The position numbers and the translations under genes are program-made. The notes beneath the pieces are model-generated. The model was not told the origin of the DNA. It made no database searches and was given only the letters and a program-made list of their open reading frames with translations. A DNA stretch of 64,000 nt, from the NCBI GenBank assembly GCA_021401465.1, contig JADDMT010000013.1:124001-188000 (forward strand), in the 5' to 3' direction. The DNA is from Teratosphaeria epicoccoides (Eukaryota > Ascomycota > Dothideomycetes > Mycosphaerellales > Teratosphaeriaceae). This document shows, in pieces, positions 1-11,733 of the stretch (position 1 is the first letter of the stretch; each line of letters starts with the position of its first letter).

Positions 1-1540
1 CCACGTGCGACTCAACAACGCCATCGTGCCAACCTTGCGGCACTTGATGGATTTCTTCGATGGAGTCGCGAATCCTCCGAATCTCCTCCGCAGCTCCGGG
101 TAGACTCCCGAAACGCTCATAGAGACGTCTCTTGAGTATGTTCTGAAACACTGCAGAGCCAACAGCGATACCGATAGACGAGCCAGTAGAGCGGAAGGCA
201 TATGAGGCCGATGTGATAACAGCCTGATATTTGTGGTCGACGGCCGCAATGAGTGCGATGAAGGTGATTGTGAGCATAGAGCCGTAAGCAAGACCACCCA
301 TGAAGAGGAAGATGAATGGTGTTGCGTCTGGCGTATCAGCATTGAAGGTCGCCAGGATCAGCGATCCAGCAGCCAGGTTGAGCGCCTGCACCGCAATGTT
401 CAGCAGACGATATTTGCCAGTCGCCCGTAGAAGAATCCCGGAGAAGAGACTTCCCATCGCTGTGCCGGCAGACTGCGGGATGAATAGCGTGCCTGCTCGA
501 GTCGGGCTCACACCACGTACGACCTGGAAGTAGATTGGCCCGTAGTAGACCAGTGCAAACACCGACATAGTCATGAACCAATTGGTCATGCAAGCACCCA
601 TAACAGATGTGTTGGCGAGGAGTCTGACAGGAATTACCGGCTCCTTTGAAATGCGGTCTTCCACATACACAAAGATGCAAAGGATGACGGCGCTCACAGG
701 CAGCGAAACATAGACCAGAGGGTGGTTCCAGGGGACGAGATTGCCACCGCTGTTGAGGCCGAGCAGTAATACGAGCAGACCTGCAACCAAGGTGAAGGCG
801 CCTAGGAAGTCCACACGCTTGATCTTTGCGCTTTCAGTCTTCCTGATTGGCACTTTGATGCAGACGCAGCCCCAAATTCCGCCGACGATAATGAACGGTA
901 CCTGGGTGTAGAACGCCCACCGCCAACCTATAGTGTCGTAGATATAGCCACCGAAGACACCGCCAAGACCCATGCCTGTGCCGAAGACAATGTTGCCAAT
1001 GCCTTGCCACACTCCTCGTTTCCGCAAGGGTACCAGATCCGAGGCAACGAAGACGGAGATAGTGTTGATACAGCCTCCACCGGACCCGGCAACCACGCGA
1101 CCCAGAATCATCACCCAGCCTTTTGTCGCGAGACCGCATATCAGCGTCCCAAGAGCGAAGAACGAGCTAGCAAAGACCAGACCAGCCCTCCGTCCGTAGA
1201 TATCTGTCAACTTGCCAGAAAGCGGTTGGAAAGCCGCGTTGGCGATGAGATACCCCGATGCTATCCATGCATAAAGCGTCCCAGACTCAAACTCCGAAGT
1301 GATTGGCCCTGAGAGCGTAGCCACAATGGTAGCATCCAGAGCTGCGAAGAACGTACACACCCAAAGCGAGCTCATCGTCAGCAGCAATTTGCCCGTACTG
1401 GGCTCCTCCGCAATGGGTACATGTCCGGCGTCGTACTCCCGTTGCTCCTCTGCCGCCTGGTCGAGCAGCGGAGTCCGCTCGTCGGCATCTTCTGGCTGCG
1501 GTGGCAGGACCTTGAGGCCGGAATCTGTTCTGGGCGCCAT
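1..1540 (-). CDS. MFS transporter, DHA2-like vacuolar family, 3' end cut by window edge
   Basis: Reading the complement from the ATG at 1540 gives an open frame of about 513 codons that leaves the window without a stop. The product is a polytopic major facilitator of the 14-helix drug:H+ antiporter type. Residues 109-118 (GKLTDIYGRR) are MFS motif A, about residue 68 onward carries the LDATIVATLSGPI signature, and a Gly-rich antiporter motif (GTGMGLGGVFGG) precedes WRWAF. The cytoplasmic N-terminus holds ERTPLL (residues 21-26), an acidic dileucine signal typical of vacuolar sorting, so I favour a Vba/Fnx1-like vacuolar basic amino-acid transporter. A plasma-membrane multidrug exporter of the same family is the main alternative. 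No intron is needed in the visible part. Family is certain; substrate is inferred. Confidence 0.88.
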   Translation of the reverse strand, partial: MAPRTDSGLKVLPPQPEDADERTPLLDQAAEEQREYDAGHVPIAEEPSTGKLLLTMSSLWVCTFFAALDATIVATLSGPITSEFESGTLYAWIASGYLIANAAFQPLSGKLTDIYGRRAGLVFASSFFALGTLICGLATKGWVMILGRVVAGSGGGCINTISVFVASDLVPLRKRGVWQGIGNIVFGTGMGLGGVFGGYIYDTIGWRWAFYTQVPFIIVGGIWGCVCIKVPIRKTESAKIKRVDFLGAFTLVAGLLVLLLGLNSGGNLVPWNHPLVYVSLPVSAVILCIFVYVEDRISKEPVIPVRLLANTSVMGACMTNWFMTMSVFALVYYGPIYFQVVRGVSPTRAGTLFIPQSAGTAMGSLFSGILLRATGKYRLLNIAVQALNLAAGSLILATFNADTPDATPFIFLFMGGLAYGSMLTITFIALIAAVDHKYQAVITSASYAFRSTGSSIGIAVGSAVFQNILKRRLYERFGSLPGAAEEIRRIRDSIEEIHQVPQGWHDGVVESHV

Positions 1541-2891
1541 ATTGTCGAGATCACACAGTATCACCACAAGAAGGTCTTGGGAATGCGCATATCTTGAGGA
1601 GGCGTTCGCCCGAGCAGAGTTTACAAGTTGAAGATACTCCGCCGAGGCGAAGATGACGCCAATGCGCTGTCTCGGAGGTTTCGGCCCTACACTGCAGACC
1701 TCTCCCGAATTCTTCTTCTCATACTGGAGAACCAAGGAACCCTGCTCCTGCTGTTTCCATGTCTGCTCCGACCTCGTTAACATGTTCCATGTTACAGGGA
1801 GAACAAGATGACAATTGAACTACCTCCGTACTAACCCATGAATCGGACACTACCTAAATGACTTCACGGGCAGCTCTCAGAGGAGAATTCAAGCATGGCC
1901 TACTATAAATCCGACTAGCGGTAATCATTAGATCTCAGTAACAATTCTATCGCTCTCTAAACCCAAGGAGCTCAACCATCGACACCATATATTGCTTCTT
2001 AAAGGACTTGGAAACATGGCAACGCGGAAAGACCCAGGACCGTCTGATCTACTGTTCTAGGCGCAAGGTATTGCGTCTAAACAATTCTTTGCAGCTTAGC
2101 ACTTTGCTCGACTCGCGCTTTGCAATGCCTCGCGCTATACGACGTGATCACGGGTTGGTGGTTATTTTGTCAAACTCGATTCCTGATAAGTCTCGGCCTC
2201 GAACAGCTGTCCGCTACACTGCGCTTGGCTTCAGCCCATCAGATATGGCTGGTATTCGCTTGCATGCAGATATGCGCCACTGAGCGCTCAGGTTGCTGCC
2301 GATTTAGGAGAGCCTGTCGAGAGCGGATAAGCCGAATCCCACCTTGGGCGACACTGAGCATGAGTCCTCCACTCTATCAAGCTGTAGCGCCCTCGACAGC
2401 ATTCGATCCTGCCGAGACTTTCCGTTTCGTTGCACTGTTGCATAATTGTTTGTGTCCCTGCTGCATCGTTGCTAGTACGTCACAGAGCACTTCCTCCGGG
2501 GATGAGCGCCAAAAGCAACAATGGCTCCTCCTCGGCGTCCTATCCCGACGCACCAGAATGCGTCCGACAATGTGATCACGAGGGTTCGCAAATTAATCCT
2601 GCGGAGAAGGAACTGCCGTTGGTGAATCGCACATTTACAGTGTGAGAGTATGACATCCAGATGCTCCAGCACAAGCTTGGACAACGGAGCATCGCGCTCC
2701 CCCCAAGCAACGGGGATACGGCCATCAACCTTGACGGACTGATGGGAGTAGCAGAGGCGATGCGACGGTATGAGGTGACCTTGACAGTCACACGTGCATG
2801 GATTCTGGCAAGATGCGGTATGTACCATAGTATACATGCACGCGCTGGGGACGTCACTTCCTCTCTATGCCCACTGCCCAGCTGGGATTGT
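1541..2891. other. Intergenic, MFS promoter plus 3' flank of the complex I gene
   Basis: No protein-like frame is seen on either strand; the open frames here have no recognisable composition or start context. The left part must hold the MFS promoter (complement) and the right part the 3' UTR of the 30-kDa complex I gene. Confidence 0.5.
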
Positions 2892-3915
2892 CTACTTCTT
2901 CTTCTTCTCCTCTTCCTTCTTCGGCTCCGGCTTCGGCGTAGGCAGCTTGAACGTATCCGGCTTCCTGTCCCGACCCGGCCCAACCTGTTCCCACGCCGCG
3001 GTACCGCCCTCGAAGTTTCTGAAGGCCTGAGTCAATTCCAATGGCTCGACCACAATGCGCTTTTTCTCCTCGTCGTAACGGATCTCCGTGTACCCCGTCA
3101 TCGGGAAATCCTTCCGCAACGGATGTCCGTCGAACCCGTAATCGGTCATGATCCTCCTCAGATCCGGGTGTCCGACAAAGAAGACGCCGAAAAGATCATA
3201 CACCTCCCTCTCGTACCAATTCGCGCCATCGTACAGGCTGCAGATGGACGGCACGGGCGAGGCTTCGTCGGCGTAGGTCTTGACGCGGATGCGCGAGTTG
3301 TGGCGCACGGAAAGGAGATTGTAGACGACTTCGAAGCGCTGGTCGCGAGTCGGATAGTCGACGGCGGTGATGTCGGAGACCTGGGTGAACTCGGCGGCGG
3401 TGTGGGATTTGAGGAAGGAGAAGACGGGAAGGACGCCGGAGGGGGGGATGTAGATGGTGAGTTCGTCTTTCCAGACGGAGAATCTGAGGACGGCGTGAGA
3501 GTGATGAAACGTCAATGGATTTGTGGAATGATGACACACTGCTGGATGTATTTGGGCAGGCACGAGATGAGGTACTGGCCGTATTGGTGGAGGGACTGCG
3601 CCTTTTCTTGCGCCCTGTCTGTGTCGGTCGTCAGTCCACCTCCGCTGGGGCGCTGTGAGACGGGGGCACCGTCGCACCTGCTGGGTTGACTATGGGCGCG
3701 TGTAATTTGCCCTGGGGCCCTCGTTGCGCGTGTCGCAGGTTCGGCAGGTCTGATGTGTCGCTCTCGGGCAGGCTGTCCTTGCTGTCCTTGGTGAGATCGG
3801 CCGCCCGCACGCTCGTCGTGGCGAACGATCTCCGCGCAGCCACACCGCTGCCTCCCCTCGCCCCGTCCCTGGCCACCTGCACCGCGAAACGCCTCATTGT
3901 CTGTCGTGCTACCAT
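2892..3915 (-). CDS. NADH:ubiquinone oxidoreductase 30-kDa subunit (NDUFS3/NuoC type), mitochondrial
   Basis: Nuclear gene for the peripheral-arm subunit of respiratory complex I that supports the quinone-reducing module. Three exons give 302 residues: 3915-3678, 3618-3540 and 3483-2892. Introns are 59 bp (GTGCGA...CACAG) and 56 bp (GTGTGT...CTCAG) and join smoothly at ...NPAG/DRAQEK... and ...YIQQ/FSVWKDEL. The N-terminus is Arg/Ser/Ala-rich without acids (MVARQTMRRFAVQVARDG), a mitochondrial presequence. The family signature is intact in WYEREVYDLFGVFF followed by HPDLRRIMTDYGFDGHPLRKDF. The C-terminus ends in a Lys/Glu-rich tail, common in fungal orthologues. It lies head-to-head with NOT4 across 452 bp. 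Identity and exon structure are secure. Confidence 0.95.
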
Positions 3916-4367
3916 GTTGTCGTCGTCGCAATGGCAGGTGCGAACCGCGTCGTCTGAGTCAAGATCGGCTCCTTCCTGGAGTCATCGGAGGTCAGCGCGG
4001 CGGGAGCAGCCGATTGGTGCAGGACCTGGCTGCGACGGACGTGCCTTCCATCACTACTGCGAGCCCTCCTCCCTCCTGCCTTTGCTTCATCAGACACCGC
4101 CTCATCACGAGTAAGCCCGTACCTCAGCATCTACATCCCCCTTCTCCTGCTGCACCACCTGCTTTCTGCCCTTTCCGCGCCCCTCCCCGTCCAACTTGTG
4201 TGATATCTTCCTCGAGAATTCCCCCCGCCGACCCACCTGGGTACCTCACTGACCACGCTGGCGTCGCTTCCGCACAGACGACTCAACCTCTCCGCTACTT
4301 CGAGACCTGCATCACCCCATCCCCTGCACACACCGACCCCGACCCCGCCGCCGCCGCCACCGCCGCC
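3916..4367. promoter_or_regulatory. Divergent promoter between NDUFS3-like gene and NOT4
   Basis: A 452 bp interval between two start codons facing away from each other. A CCG/GCC microsatellite (about 4345-4367) runs directly into the NOT4 ATG and would form a GC-rich 5' leader. No canonical TATA box stands out. Confidence 0.55.
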
Positions 4368-6809
4368 ATGTCGCGGAACGCGCAAGACCAGTTCATCGAC
4401 GACGATGAAGAGGAGACATGTCCCCTCTGCGTCGAGGATCTCGACTTGGGCGACAAGGGCTTCCGACCGTGTCCCTGTGGCTATCAGGTGAGGCTGCGCG
4501 CGCGGTGCAGACACGTGCCTGCGGCTCGATACTGACTCGTCGTGTCACAGATATGTCAATTCTGCTACCACAACGTCAAGAACAACATGAACGGCTTGTG
4601 TCCGGCGTGCAGACGGCCGTACCGCGACGAAGACATCGTCTACAAGACGATCACGCCCGAAGAAACCCAGGCCCACAAGCAACGGCAGCTGCAGAAACAG
4701 AAGAAAACTCAGCAGGCAATGCAGAAAGAGAAGCAAAAGGCCGAAGCCGACCATCTCAGCCGGAAACACCTGGCAGGACTTCGAGTGGTGCAGAAGAATC
4801 TGGTTTACGTGACCGGTCTAAGCCCGTCGTCTCAGGAAGACCAGCTGCTACAGACATTGCGAGGCGACCAGTACTTCGGACAGTACGGCAAGATTATCAA
4901 GATCGTCGTCAGCAAGGCCAAGGATCCGTCGAATCCGCAGTCCGTGGGTGTGTACGTCACCTACGAGCGCAAGGAAGACGCTGCGAGCTGTATCGCGGCT
5001 GTCAACGGGAGCAGGAACGGTGATCGAGTGCTCAGGGCGCAATTTGGTACCACCAAGTACTGTTCCGCCTACCTGCGAGGAGAACAATGTCAGAACCGAC
5101 AGTGCATGTTCCTGCACGAAGCTGGGGAAGCGAGCGAAAGCTACTCCAGAGCCGATTTGTCGTCCCTCAACGCTGGAGGGAGTCAGAACGACGCCGGACG
5201 CCCCCCACCTCCGCAGTCCCAGCAGCCTGTGGCTTCAGCACAACCGATGGCGAGACAAGCGAGCAGTGATCAGCCAGGCAGTCCCTTGGCCGCTCGACCA
5301 GCGCTACCATCGACAGCGAGCTGGGCATCGAGGCCCATACAACCAAGTCGGGGAGAAAGCAGAGCAGCAAGTGTAACTCACGAAAGCCCTCAGGCCACGA
5401 CTGCCACGCCGGCCACTGCACTCCAATCCGAAGCGCAGGCGTCCCAGTCCTCGCAAGCACAACAAACCACGTCGACTCCAGCAGAAGTTGTTCCGAAGCA
5501 GCCGAAGCCACGACGACCCAAGGTCTTATCTCCCTTTCTGGAATTCCTCAAAGACTTCGGCCCTGACGACTACAAGTTTGCCTTCTCAATTTCTTCACTT
5601 TCGGAAGCAGACCAGCAAATCATCAAGAACTATCCACCCCTCTTCGACGAAAATGGCGGTGCCAAGAGGCGGCTGCGGAGACAGCGCGAGCAAGAGGAGC
5701 AGCAGCGAAGGTCGGACGAGCAAGCGAGGCAATTCACAGAGCCGCCTGCAGTGCCTGCAGAGCAAACACAGGAGGAGCCCCTGGAGATCAGTGGTAGTCA
5801 GCAGCTTGGTGGAGAACCTGAAGAACGTGGCGGGCAGTCGCTTGGAGGTGCCATTGGAAGACCTCAAGGACAGGAGCACGTGGGCATACTGGATCAGCGA
5901 TTCCAATTTGATGGTGTCGCCAGTCCGGCCGGCATCAGCGAAAGAGGGCTTACACCACAGCAGCACCAACAGCTCTTGCTCAACAACCTCAACCAAGCGT
6001 CAGCATTCCAGAATCAGAGCGCCAACCCTCCTGGACATCAACGAAATCATAGCAGGTTTTCGTTTGCCAACGACTCGTCTTCAGCGTCTACCTCTGTCAA
6101 GCCGGTCGCGAACGCTGGGCTCCTGAAGCAACAATCCGCCATGATGCCACAACAGGGGGGGTTTGGAGGCCAACAGCAAAGCCAATTCTATACCTCCAAT
6201 GTTCAGGGCCCGCCTCCTGGATTGAAAACAAGCGGTACCCCGCCTGTTTCTGGAGGGATGACTTTTGGTCAAGGTCACGGCTTCGCAACTGGTGGTTTGC
6301 AATATGGCTCAGGTACAGCTCGTCCTAATGCAAACGAGGAGATGATGCGCAGTCTGTTGCGCGGCCGAGATGGCAGTGCAGCCGGTATTGGCAGTGCGTT
6401 GGATCAAAAGCGTGAGTTCATGTCCCCTCCTAATCATTACAACACAGCAGCATCCGCAGCCTACCCGCCCGTCAGCCAAGCTGGCCTCGGAGGATATCCG
6501 TCGGCAGCTGCAGGCAGTGTCAACGGTGTCGGTGCCTACGTTTCGTCCGCCGTCTTCAGCGATGGTGAGAAGACGGGCCAGCGCGGCAAGAAGAAATCCA
6601 AGAAGCATGCCCGTCAAGGTCACGGTAATACCAGTTCGACGTCTTCGGGCTTGGACATGGGCATCGGCGCTGGCATGAATGATGGGCACTTGCTTCAATC
6701 GAGGTTTCAGGCTGGCACTGCTGGCGGACTGGGCGGCGCGGTGGCTGCGGGTATCTATGGACCCAGTGGGATGATGCATGGTGGTGGCGTCTATGGTGGA
6801 CGCTGGTAG
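4368..6809 (+). CDS. NOT4: CCR4-NOT complex E3 ubiquitin ligase NOT4, N-terminal half (RING-RRM-CCCH)
   Basis: RING ligase of the CCR4-NOT deadenylase complex, acting in mRNA decay and co-translational quality control. Exon 1 is 4368-4487, a 63 bp intron follows (4488-4550, GTGAGG...TCACAG), and exon 2 starts at 4551. The C4C4 RING lies at residues 18-60 (CPLC, CPC, CQFC, CPAC). An RRM starts near NLVYVTGLSPSSQEDQ, and a CCCH zinc finger follows (CSAYLRGEQCQNRQCMFLH). Then comes a long Gln/Ser/Gly-rich disordered region. Splicing is required because the RING is split exactly at CGYQ/ICQFC. The frame meets TAG at 6807-6809, but fungal NOT4 proteins usually run to about 1,500 residues and the missing half is present downstream (7440-9976). 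Either this frame is spliced onward before the stop or it ends as a short 792-residue isoform. Confidence 0.92.
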
Positions 6810-7439
6810 ATCCTCAGGGCTGGCTGGGCGATGTCGATTTGCTTCGAGTGTCTTTTGAAATGCTTTGGCTTGGGTTGTGCTTTTCGCATGCATGGTGTTT
6901 CGGAAAGGGAACGCAGCCGCCAAGTGTTGGTTTTGGTCTGCTAGTACCGGCTTCGTTGTGGGCCAGTTGCCACGACACCAGTGACGTGGACGACTTTTGT
7001 GCACGAGACATGGGCATTTGCTTGGCGAGGAAGAGGCGCAGAATATCAGACGACGTGTCCGTCAATTCTTTTTCGAGGGGCGCTCACATGTACGTATGCT
7101 TACGACCTCCAGACTATTTAGTGGCACCGCGCTGATAGAAGGGAAGTATAGTACATTCAAAAACCACACTCAATGCTTGCTCTTCAGTCTCAACACTCCC
7201 CGAAACACTTGGACTGACGTGAACATGAGCACGAAGAAACCCAAAGCACCATTGTAACTAGAGCGATAGGAGCGTTTGTTTCAGAGCGGATTATAGATTA
7301 GGCTTTGGTGGACCGCCCGACTGCTCCCCAGAGCACCGCCAAGGACAGACCACCATGCATCATTGGGAAGGAGGACGATCAACCGCAGCACCATGCATCC
7401 AGAATGTAGCCAGAATGACTCACTGACGTAATTGGACAG
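6810..7439 (+). other. Probable long NOT4 intron or retained 3' end
   Basis: This stretch lacks coding character. It ends in a good 3' splice site: CTGAC branch-like sequence at 7424-7428 and acceptor GGACAG at 7434-7439. An in-frame TGA at 7424 means the downstream exon cannot start earlier. Phase requires an upstream donor leaving one codon base. Candidates are 6751 (G/GTATCT, my preference), 6766, 6781, 6784 and 6796. The GGTAGA over the stop codon is in the wrong phase. The implied intron, about 640-690 bp, is ten times the local norm. Confidence 0.5.
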
Positions 7440-9976
7440 GAGACGCCGAATTTCCAGCTCTACCACCGTCCAGAACTGTCTCCGTCGATCTCGAATCCAG
7501 CGCTATACCGGAACCCAGCAGCAAGCGGTCCATCCCTCCCTCAAGACAGGCATCTCTACATCAAGACGACATCATCTCCCGACGATCGACATCGACCGTG
7601 CCACCAGGCTTCGAGCCGCACGCTGCGAACGAAAGTCGCAAGGGCACACCATCGGTTCCTCCCGGGTTCGATGGAGTCAAGCCAACTGCCTTGCCGTCCT
7701 ATCTCGACGACGAGCTCGATGGCGCCGGCTCTGGTGGAGCTGTTGGCAAGCCACTCAGTCGCTCGAGTAGTAGAGCGAGCTTGAGGCGCCAGGCTAGTAG
7801 CCAACAGATCTTGCCGGCTCTACCGCTCAGACCTGGCACTCCTGCTGCAAGACCTGCGACACCGGCGAGATTGGCAAGCAGTGAAGTCAGGCCGGATGAG
7901 GAAACGCCGACAAAGCCATCCAAGGGTAGCAAAGGCAACGCGGATGGAAATGAGCAGATGCAGGTTGGTGGAGCCCCTGTCGTCGCTGAGGATGCTGCGA
8001 AGACCGAGCAGAAGACCGAAGCAGATGCTGTTCCCACATCCGCGGAGGGCAAACCTGCGAGGAAGGAAATGGGAAATGAAAAGCATGCGCCTGCAACATT
8101 CGACATCGTTGCCAAGCCCGTCTCGGAGGAGGCTGCGGCAGATGAGACAACTACTGACGGAGCATCAAGCAACAATGCTGAGCCTGTCAGAGCAAGAGAT
8201 GCTTCCGTGCCACCCAGCGTACAGTCGGCTTCGAAGGCCCAGGCAGCTGTGCAGACCAGCGATGCTGAGCCTTCACCCGTGGCACCAAGCAAGAAAGAAG
8301 AATCGAAGCGCAATCATCCCGGTAAGCTCGATATCACGGCTGCAATCACCAAGCAACAGGAGTCGAACGCCGCCGCCGCCGCCGTCAAGAACGATGGTGC
8401 TGCAGAGACTCCGAGCAAGGCGCCTGGCAAGATGCCTGCTGCTCTGATGCACGCGAGGCCCGAGAGCCCGAGCGTGTCATCACCATTGGTGAAGAACGCG
8501 CCCAGGACACTGAGAGTGGTAGCCACACCTACGCCAAAGACTGAGGCTCCGCCATCCCAAGGTGCTTCAACGCCTGCTCTGGAGAAGACTATGGCTGCCG
8601 TCTCTGGTGCGGGCAAATTGCCAAGCAGACAGCCGAGTGTGGCATCCATGAACATGCCAGGTACGCCTTCCAGCGAGCATGTTTCCATGTCGGACAACAT
8701 CTCTATCACATCAACATCGCTGTCCCGTGCCAACAGCCCGCCGCCGAGTAAGGTGGGCTCAGCGCCTGTCAGGACGAAGACCAAAAGTCAGATGAAGAAG
8801 GAGCGTCAAGAGCGCGCCAAGCAAATCGAAGAAGAGAAAGTCAAGGCCGTGGCGGACAGAGCCGGACCTGCACAGCCAAAAGAGGAAGTACAGGAAGCCA
8901 TCGTGTCGAGGCAGAAGAAGAAAAAGAAGGAGAGGGAACCAAAGCCACCAAGACAGCAAAAACCTGCCAAGGAGGTTCTCAAGAGCGAGAACACGACTCC
9001 TACAGTGTCTAGGCCCGCCAGCCCCGACCAGAGCAAGGCGCAGACGGTGATGGCGGAGCAGGTGGGCACCGCCGCGGCGGCTGCTGCTGCTCGATCGAGC
9101 AGAAATGGTACTCCCACCAACGTGGGCGAGAAGATGGGTCCTGTGCCACCACCGCATATGATTCCCCCTCACAACCAGGATCTGTCGCCGCCGCCTACGC
9201 CAACATTGACTGCCTCGGCTTTGCTTGCAGAGCTCAAGGCTACGGCGCCAGACATCCAGAAATGCATCGACTCGCTTTTCCGGCCACCGACATCTGCGCA
9301 ATTCAAGGCTGGCCAGCCCATCACACCAAAGGACCTCGGCAATCCAGCTTTCTGGAAGCCAGACTTCAAGATCAACCTCACCAAAGACGAAGTCGACGCT
9401 CTGATCAAACAAACCATCCCCGCCGTCCACTACGGCGGCGAAGACGGCCGTCTTTGGAGCCGAGGCATGATTACTGGCTCCGGCACCCACCTTCGCGCCT
9501 TGACCGAAGAACTGGAACAGCGCTTCCTCGAGCTCGAAGACGTCCTGCGCGCTTTCAGCGATGAAGGCACCTTCCGCTCTGGCAAACCCCAAAACGAAGT
9601 CAAATTCCCTTCTGTCGACCTCGAGGCGCTGACACGCCAGTTCGAGGGATTGGGGCAGAGGGGCGTGAGTGTAATGGAGCAGATGGTGGTTGATGGAGGG
9701 GTGATGAAAAAAGGGGCGTTTTTGGTGGATGAGGCGAGTCGGTATGTGAATGAGTTCGTCATGCCGCCCGCTACTCCTCCGCCACAGCAACAGCAGCAGC
9801 AGCAGCAGCAGCGGGATGTGGGAGCGGTGAAGGGGGCCGGAGGCCAGGAGGGGGTGGGCGTGGGGCTGGAGGTTGTGGAGAGGCAGCTGGGGGAGGCGAA
9901 GAGGGGCGTGGAGGATGTTGAGGGGCAGTTGAGGAGGGTTATGAAGAAGAATAGGAGGGTGCTGGGGCTGAGTTGA
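7440..9976 (+). CDS. NOT4: NOT4 C-terminal half (disordered, charged, coiled-coil)
   Basis: Open frame of about 845 codons starting at an acceptor (7439), not at an ATG. It opens with DAEFPALPPSRTVSV and contains PPGF motifs, then low-complexity Pro/Ser/Ala/Lys-rich sequence. A segment reading SLSRANSPPPSKVGSAPV followed by a Lys/Glu-rich stretch matches what I recall of the C-terminal half of long fungal NOT4 proteins. A globular-looking region follows (about 9200-9680), then a CAG-encoded polyglutamine run and a terminal coiled coil ending NRRVLGLS. Joined to the upstream half it gives about 1,600 residues, the usual fungal size. The alternative is a separate gene starting at the ATG at 7598, but the protein-like sequence upstream of that ATG argues against it. 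The antisense frame over this exon is a shadow. Confidence 0.75.
9785..9811 (+). repeat. CAG trinucleotide repeat encoding polyglutamine
   Basis: Interrupted CAG/CAA run of nine codons in frame inside the NOT4 C-terminal half, just before its terminal coiled coil. Such runs are length-variable between strains. Confidence 0.85.
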
Positions 9977-11733
9977 GGTCGGAGGGCCAGGGTTGCCGGG
10001 CGCGGTGGGGCGATCATTGTTGTACGGATATGGGTGAAGTGGGATTTCTCGGTCTGGGTGGATTTGTTCTTGGGAGCGGCGTGCCTCTCCGCTGCAGACG
10101 GATGGGATCGGCTGCACGATAGATGTTGCTTCTGCAGGACATCCTCTGCGAGTGCGCGGGCACGTGCGATTCTCTTTGTACTATACTCGAACGCCGGGCA
10201 TTCTCGTCATGATGCTGACGGTAGGCGATGAGCTTTTTCAATCGCGGATCGGGCATCCTATTCGTTTTGCAGCAGGTCGAGTCGCCCGTCGTTGTGGTGT
10301 CCGGGTGAGTCAGTGTCGTGCAAGGCTTCGTCTGTCAGACCTCGATCGATGAACCGGGATAGCACTAGCTGATTCGTTCGTGAGTGAGATAGATGCGAGC
10401 ATGTTCTGACGAGAGTCTTCTGCTGCGTTTCTGGAGCCAGTGGATTTTGTTATCCGTCGATCCACGAGTCATTTGATGTGAGGTGAGAGGCGGAAAGTCA
10501 GTAGGTCAGCGGACGGGCGAACACGTTTCATGGTCAAGAAGCAGTCGGCCGTGGCAACGGCTCATCCCGTCAGCCGGGCGGTGCGCGGCTTGGGACGCAG
10601 CAGTCGGACGACGGCAGTGCAGGCGTGCTAAAGCTTCTTGGTACACCAGAAGGCGTCGACTGTTTCACCCGACTGCCGGCGTGTGAAAGGCCCGGCTGGA
10701 GAGCTCTCTGCTGGGTCCTTGCGGCTCGGGACGGGAGGCGCAAGGCATTGGTCGGGTGAGGTAGGATTTGCCGCCCGGCGCCCCGGGCACGACTCCGCGA
10801 GTGGGCGGCACGTTTTGTTGCACAGGAAATCCGGCAGCGGAGTTGGTGACGAGCGCAGTTTTGGACGAATGGAGCGTGGTGGCAGTGACGGGACGGATGG
10901 GAGGAGCGGCAGTGGAGTGGATGCAGCTGTCGTGAACCAAGCAGCGGTGCGTTTGCGGGGGCGAGTCGACAAGTGGTGGATCAACGGGAGGTTTTGTCGT
11001 GGCGGGTAGTGGCGTCAGAGAGCTGTCGATGAGGTGTCATTGAGCAGTCGCCCTTGTATGTCATCAAGCAGTCGACATGCCAACGAGCGGTCGATCGTGG
11101 CAATAGGCAGGCCGGTGGGGAAACGAGCAGCGTCAAGTGTGTTGTTGTCTCGCAATCATCTATGTCGTCAACCAGTCGACCGTATCAGTAAGCAGTCACG
11201 CACCTCAGCAAGGACTCAAATGGCACGGTTGACTAAGACAAACAGCGCACATCGTGCAAAATCAACCAAGAGATGCCATGGCAGTAGCAGAGCAGAGACA
11301 ACAGGAGTACTAAGAGCGAGACGGAGACAGATTGTTCACATGTGTCTTCGGTGCTACATTAGCGACATAAAAGCCTCCCACTCACTAGCCTTATCTACAC
11401 CCTCTGCTCCCGCCCACCAGATGGCACAAGACTGCCGTGCAGAAAGACAGTCGTGAGAGAAAAACGACGAGGAATCCGTCCCCGCCATGCCTGTGACCCC
11501 ATAATGCTCTTCTTTCGTGGTCTGTACTGTAATGCCCGCACTGAACTAATTACTGTCGAAATAAACTTAGAGCGCTCGCTCGAAATGACTCGTTTTTTGT
11601 CCTGCCATCCAGTGACGTGACGCTTGTGCAGGACTGAGAAAATTGCGCGGTGGTATCCAACATGCCTGACCAGCCAAGCAAACTACGCGAGATACAGACA
11701 AGGCTAGAATGTCGCGAGAGGCGTGGTGAGCGT
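9977..11733. other. Gene-free interval between NOT4 and laccase 3' ends
   Basis: No convincing gene on either strand. The two flanking genes converge here. The middle contains a dispersed AGCAGTCG motif listed separately. Confidence 0.5.
10540..11198 (+). repeat. Dispersed AGCAGTCG motif cluster
   Basis: Exact copies start at 10540, 10599, 11043 and 11067. Near copies are at 11086 (AGCGGTCG), 11171 (ACCAGTCG) and 11191 (AGCAGTCA). Spacing is irregular and flanks differ, so it is a motif cluster rather than a tandem array. Function unknown. Confidence 0.5.

Noticed and set aside
2661..3689. Plus-strand frame of 342 codons over the complex I gene
   Set aside because: Antisense shadow of a certain gene, with no domain.
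8759..10117. Complement frame of 452 codons antisense to the NOT4 second half
   Set aside because: Composition is a mirror of the NOT4 low-complexity sequence (poly-Leu opposite polyGln), with no protein-like order.
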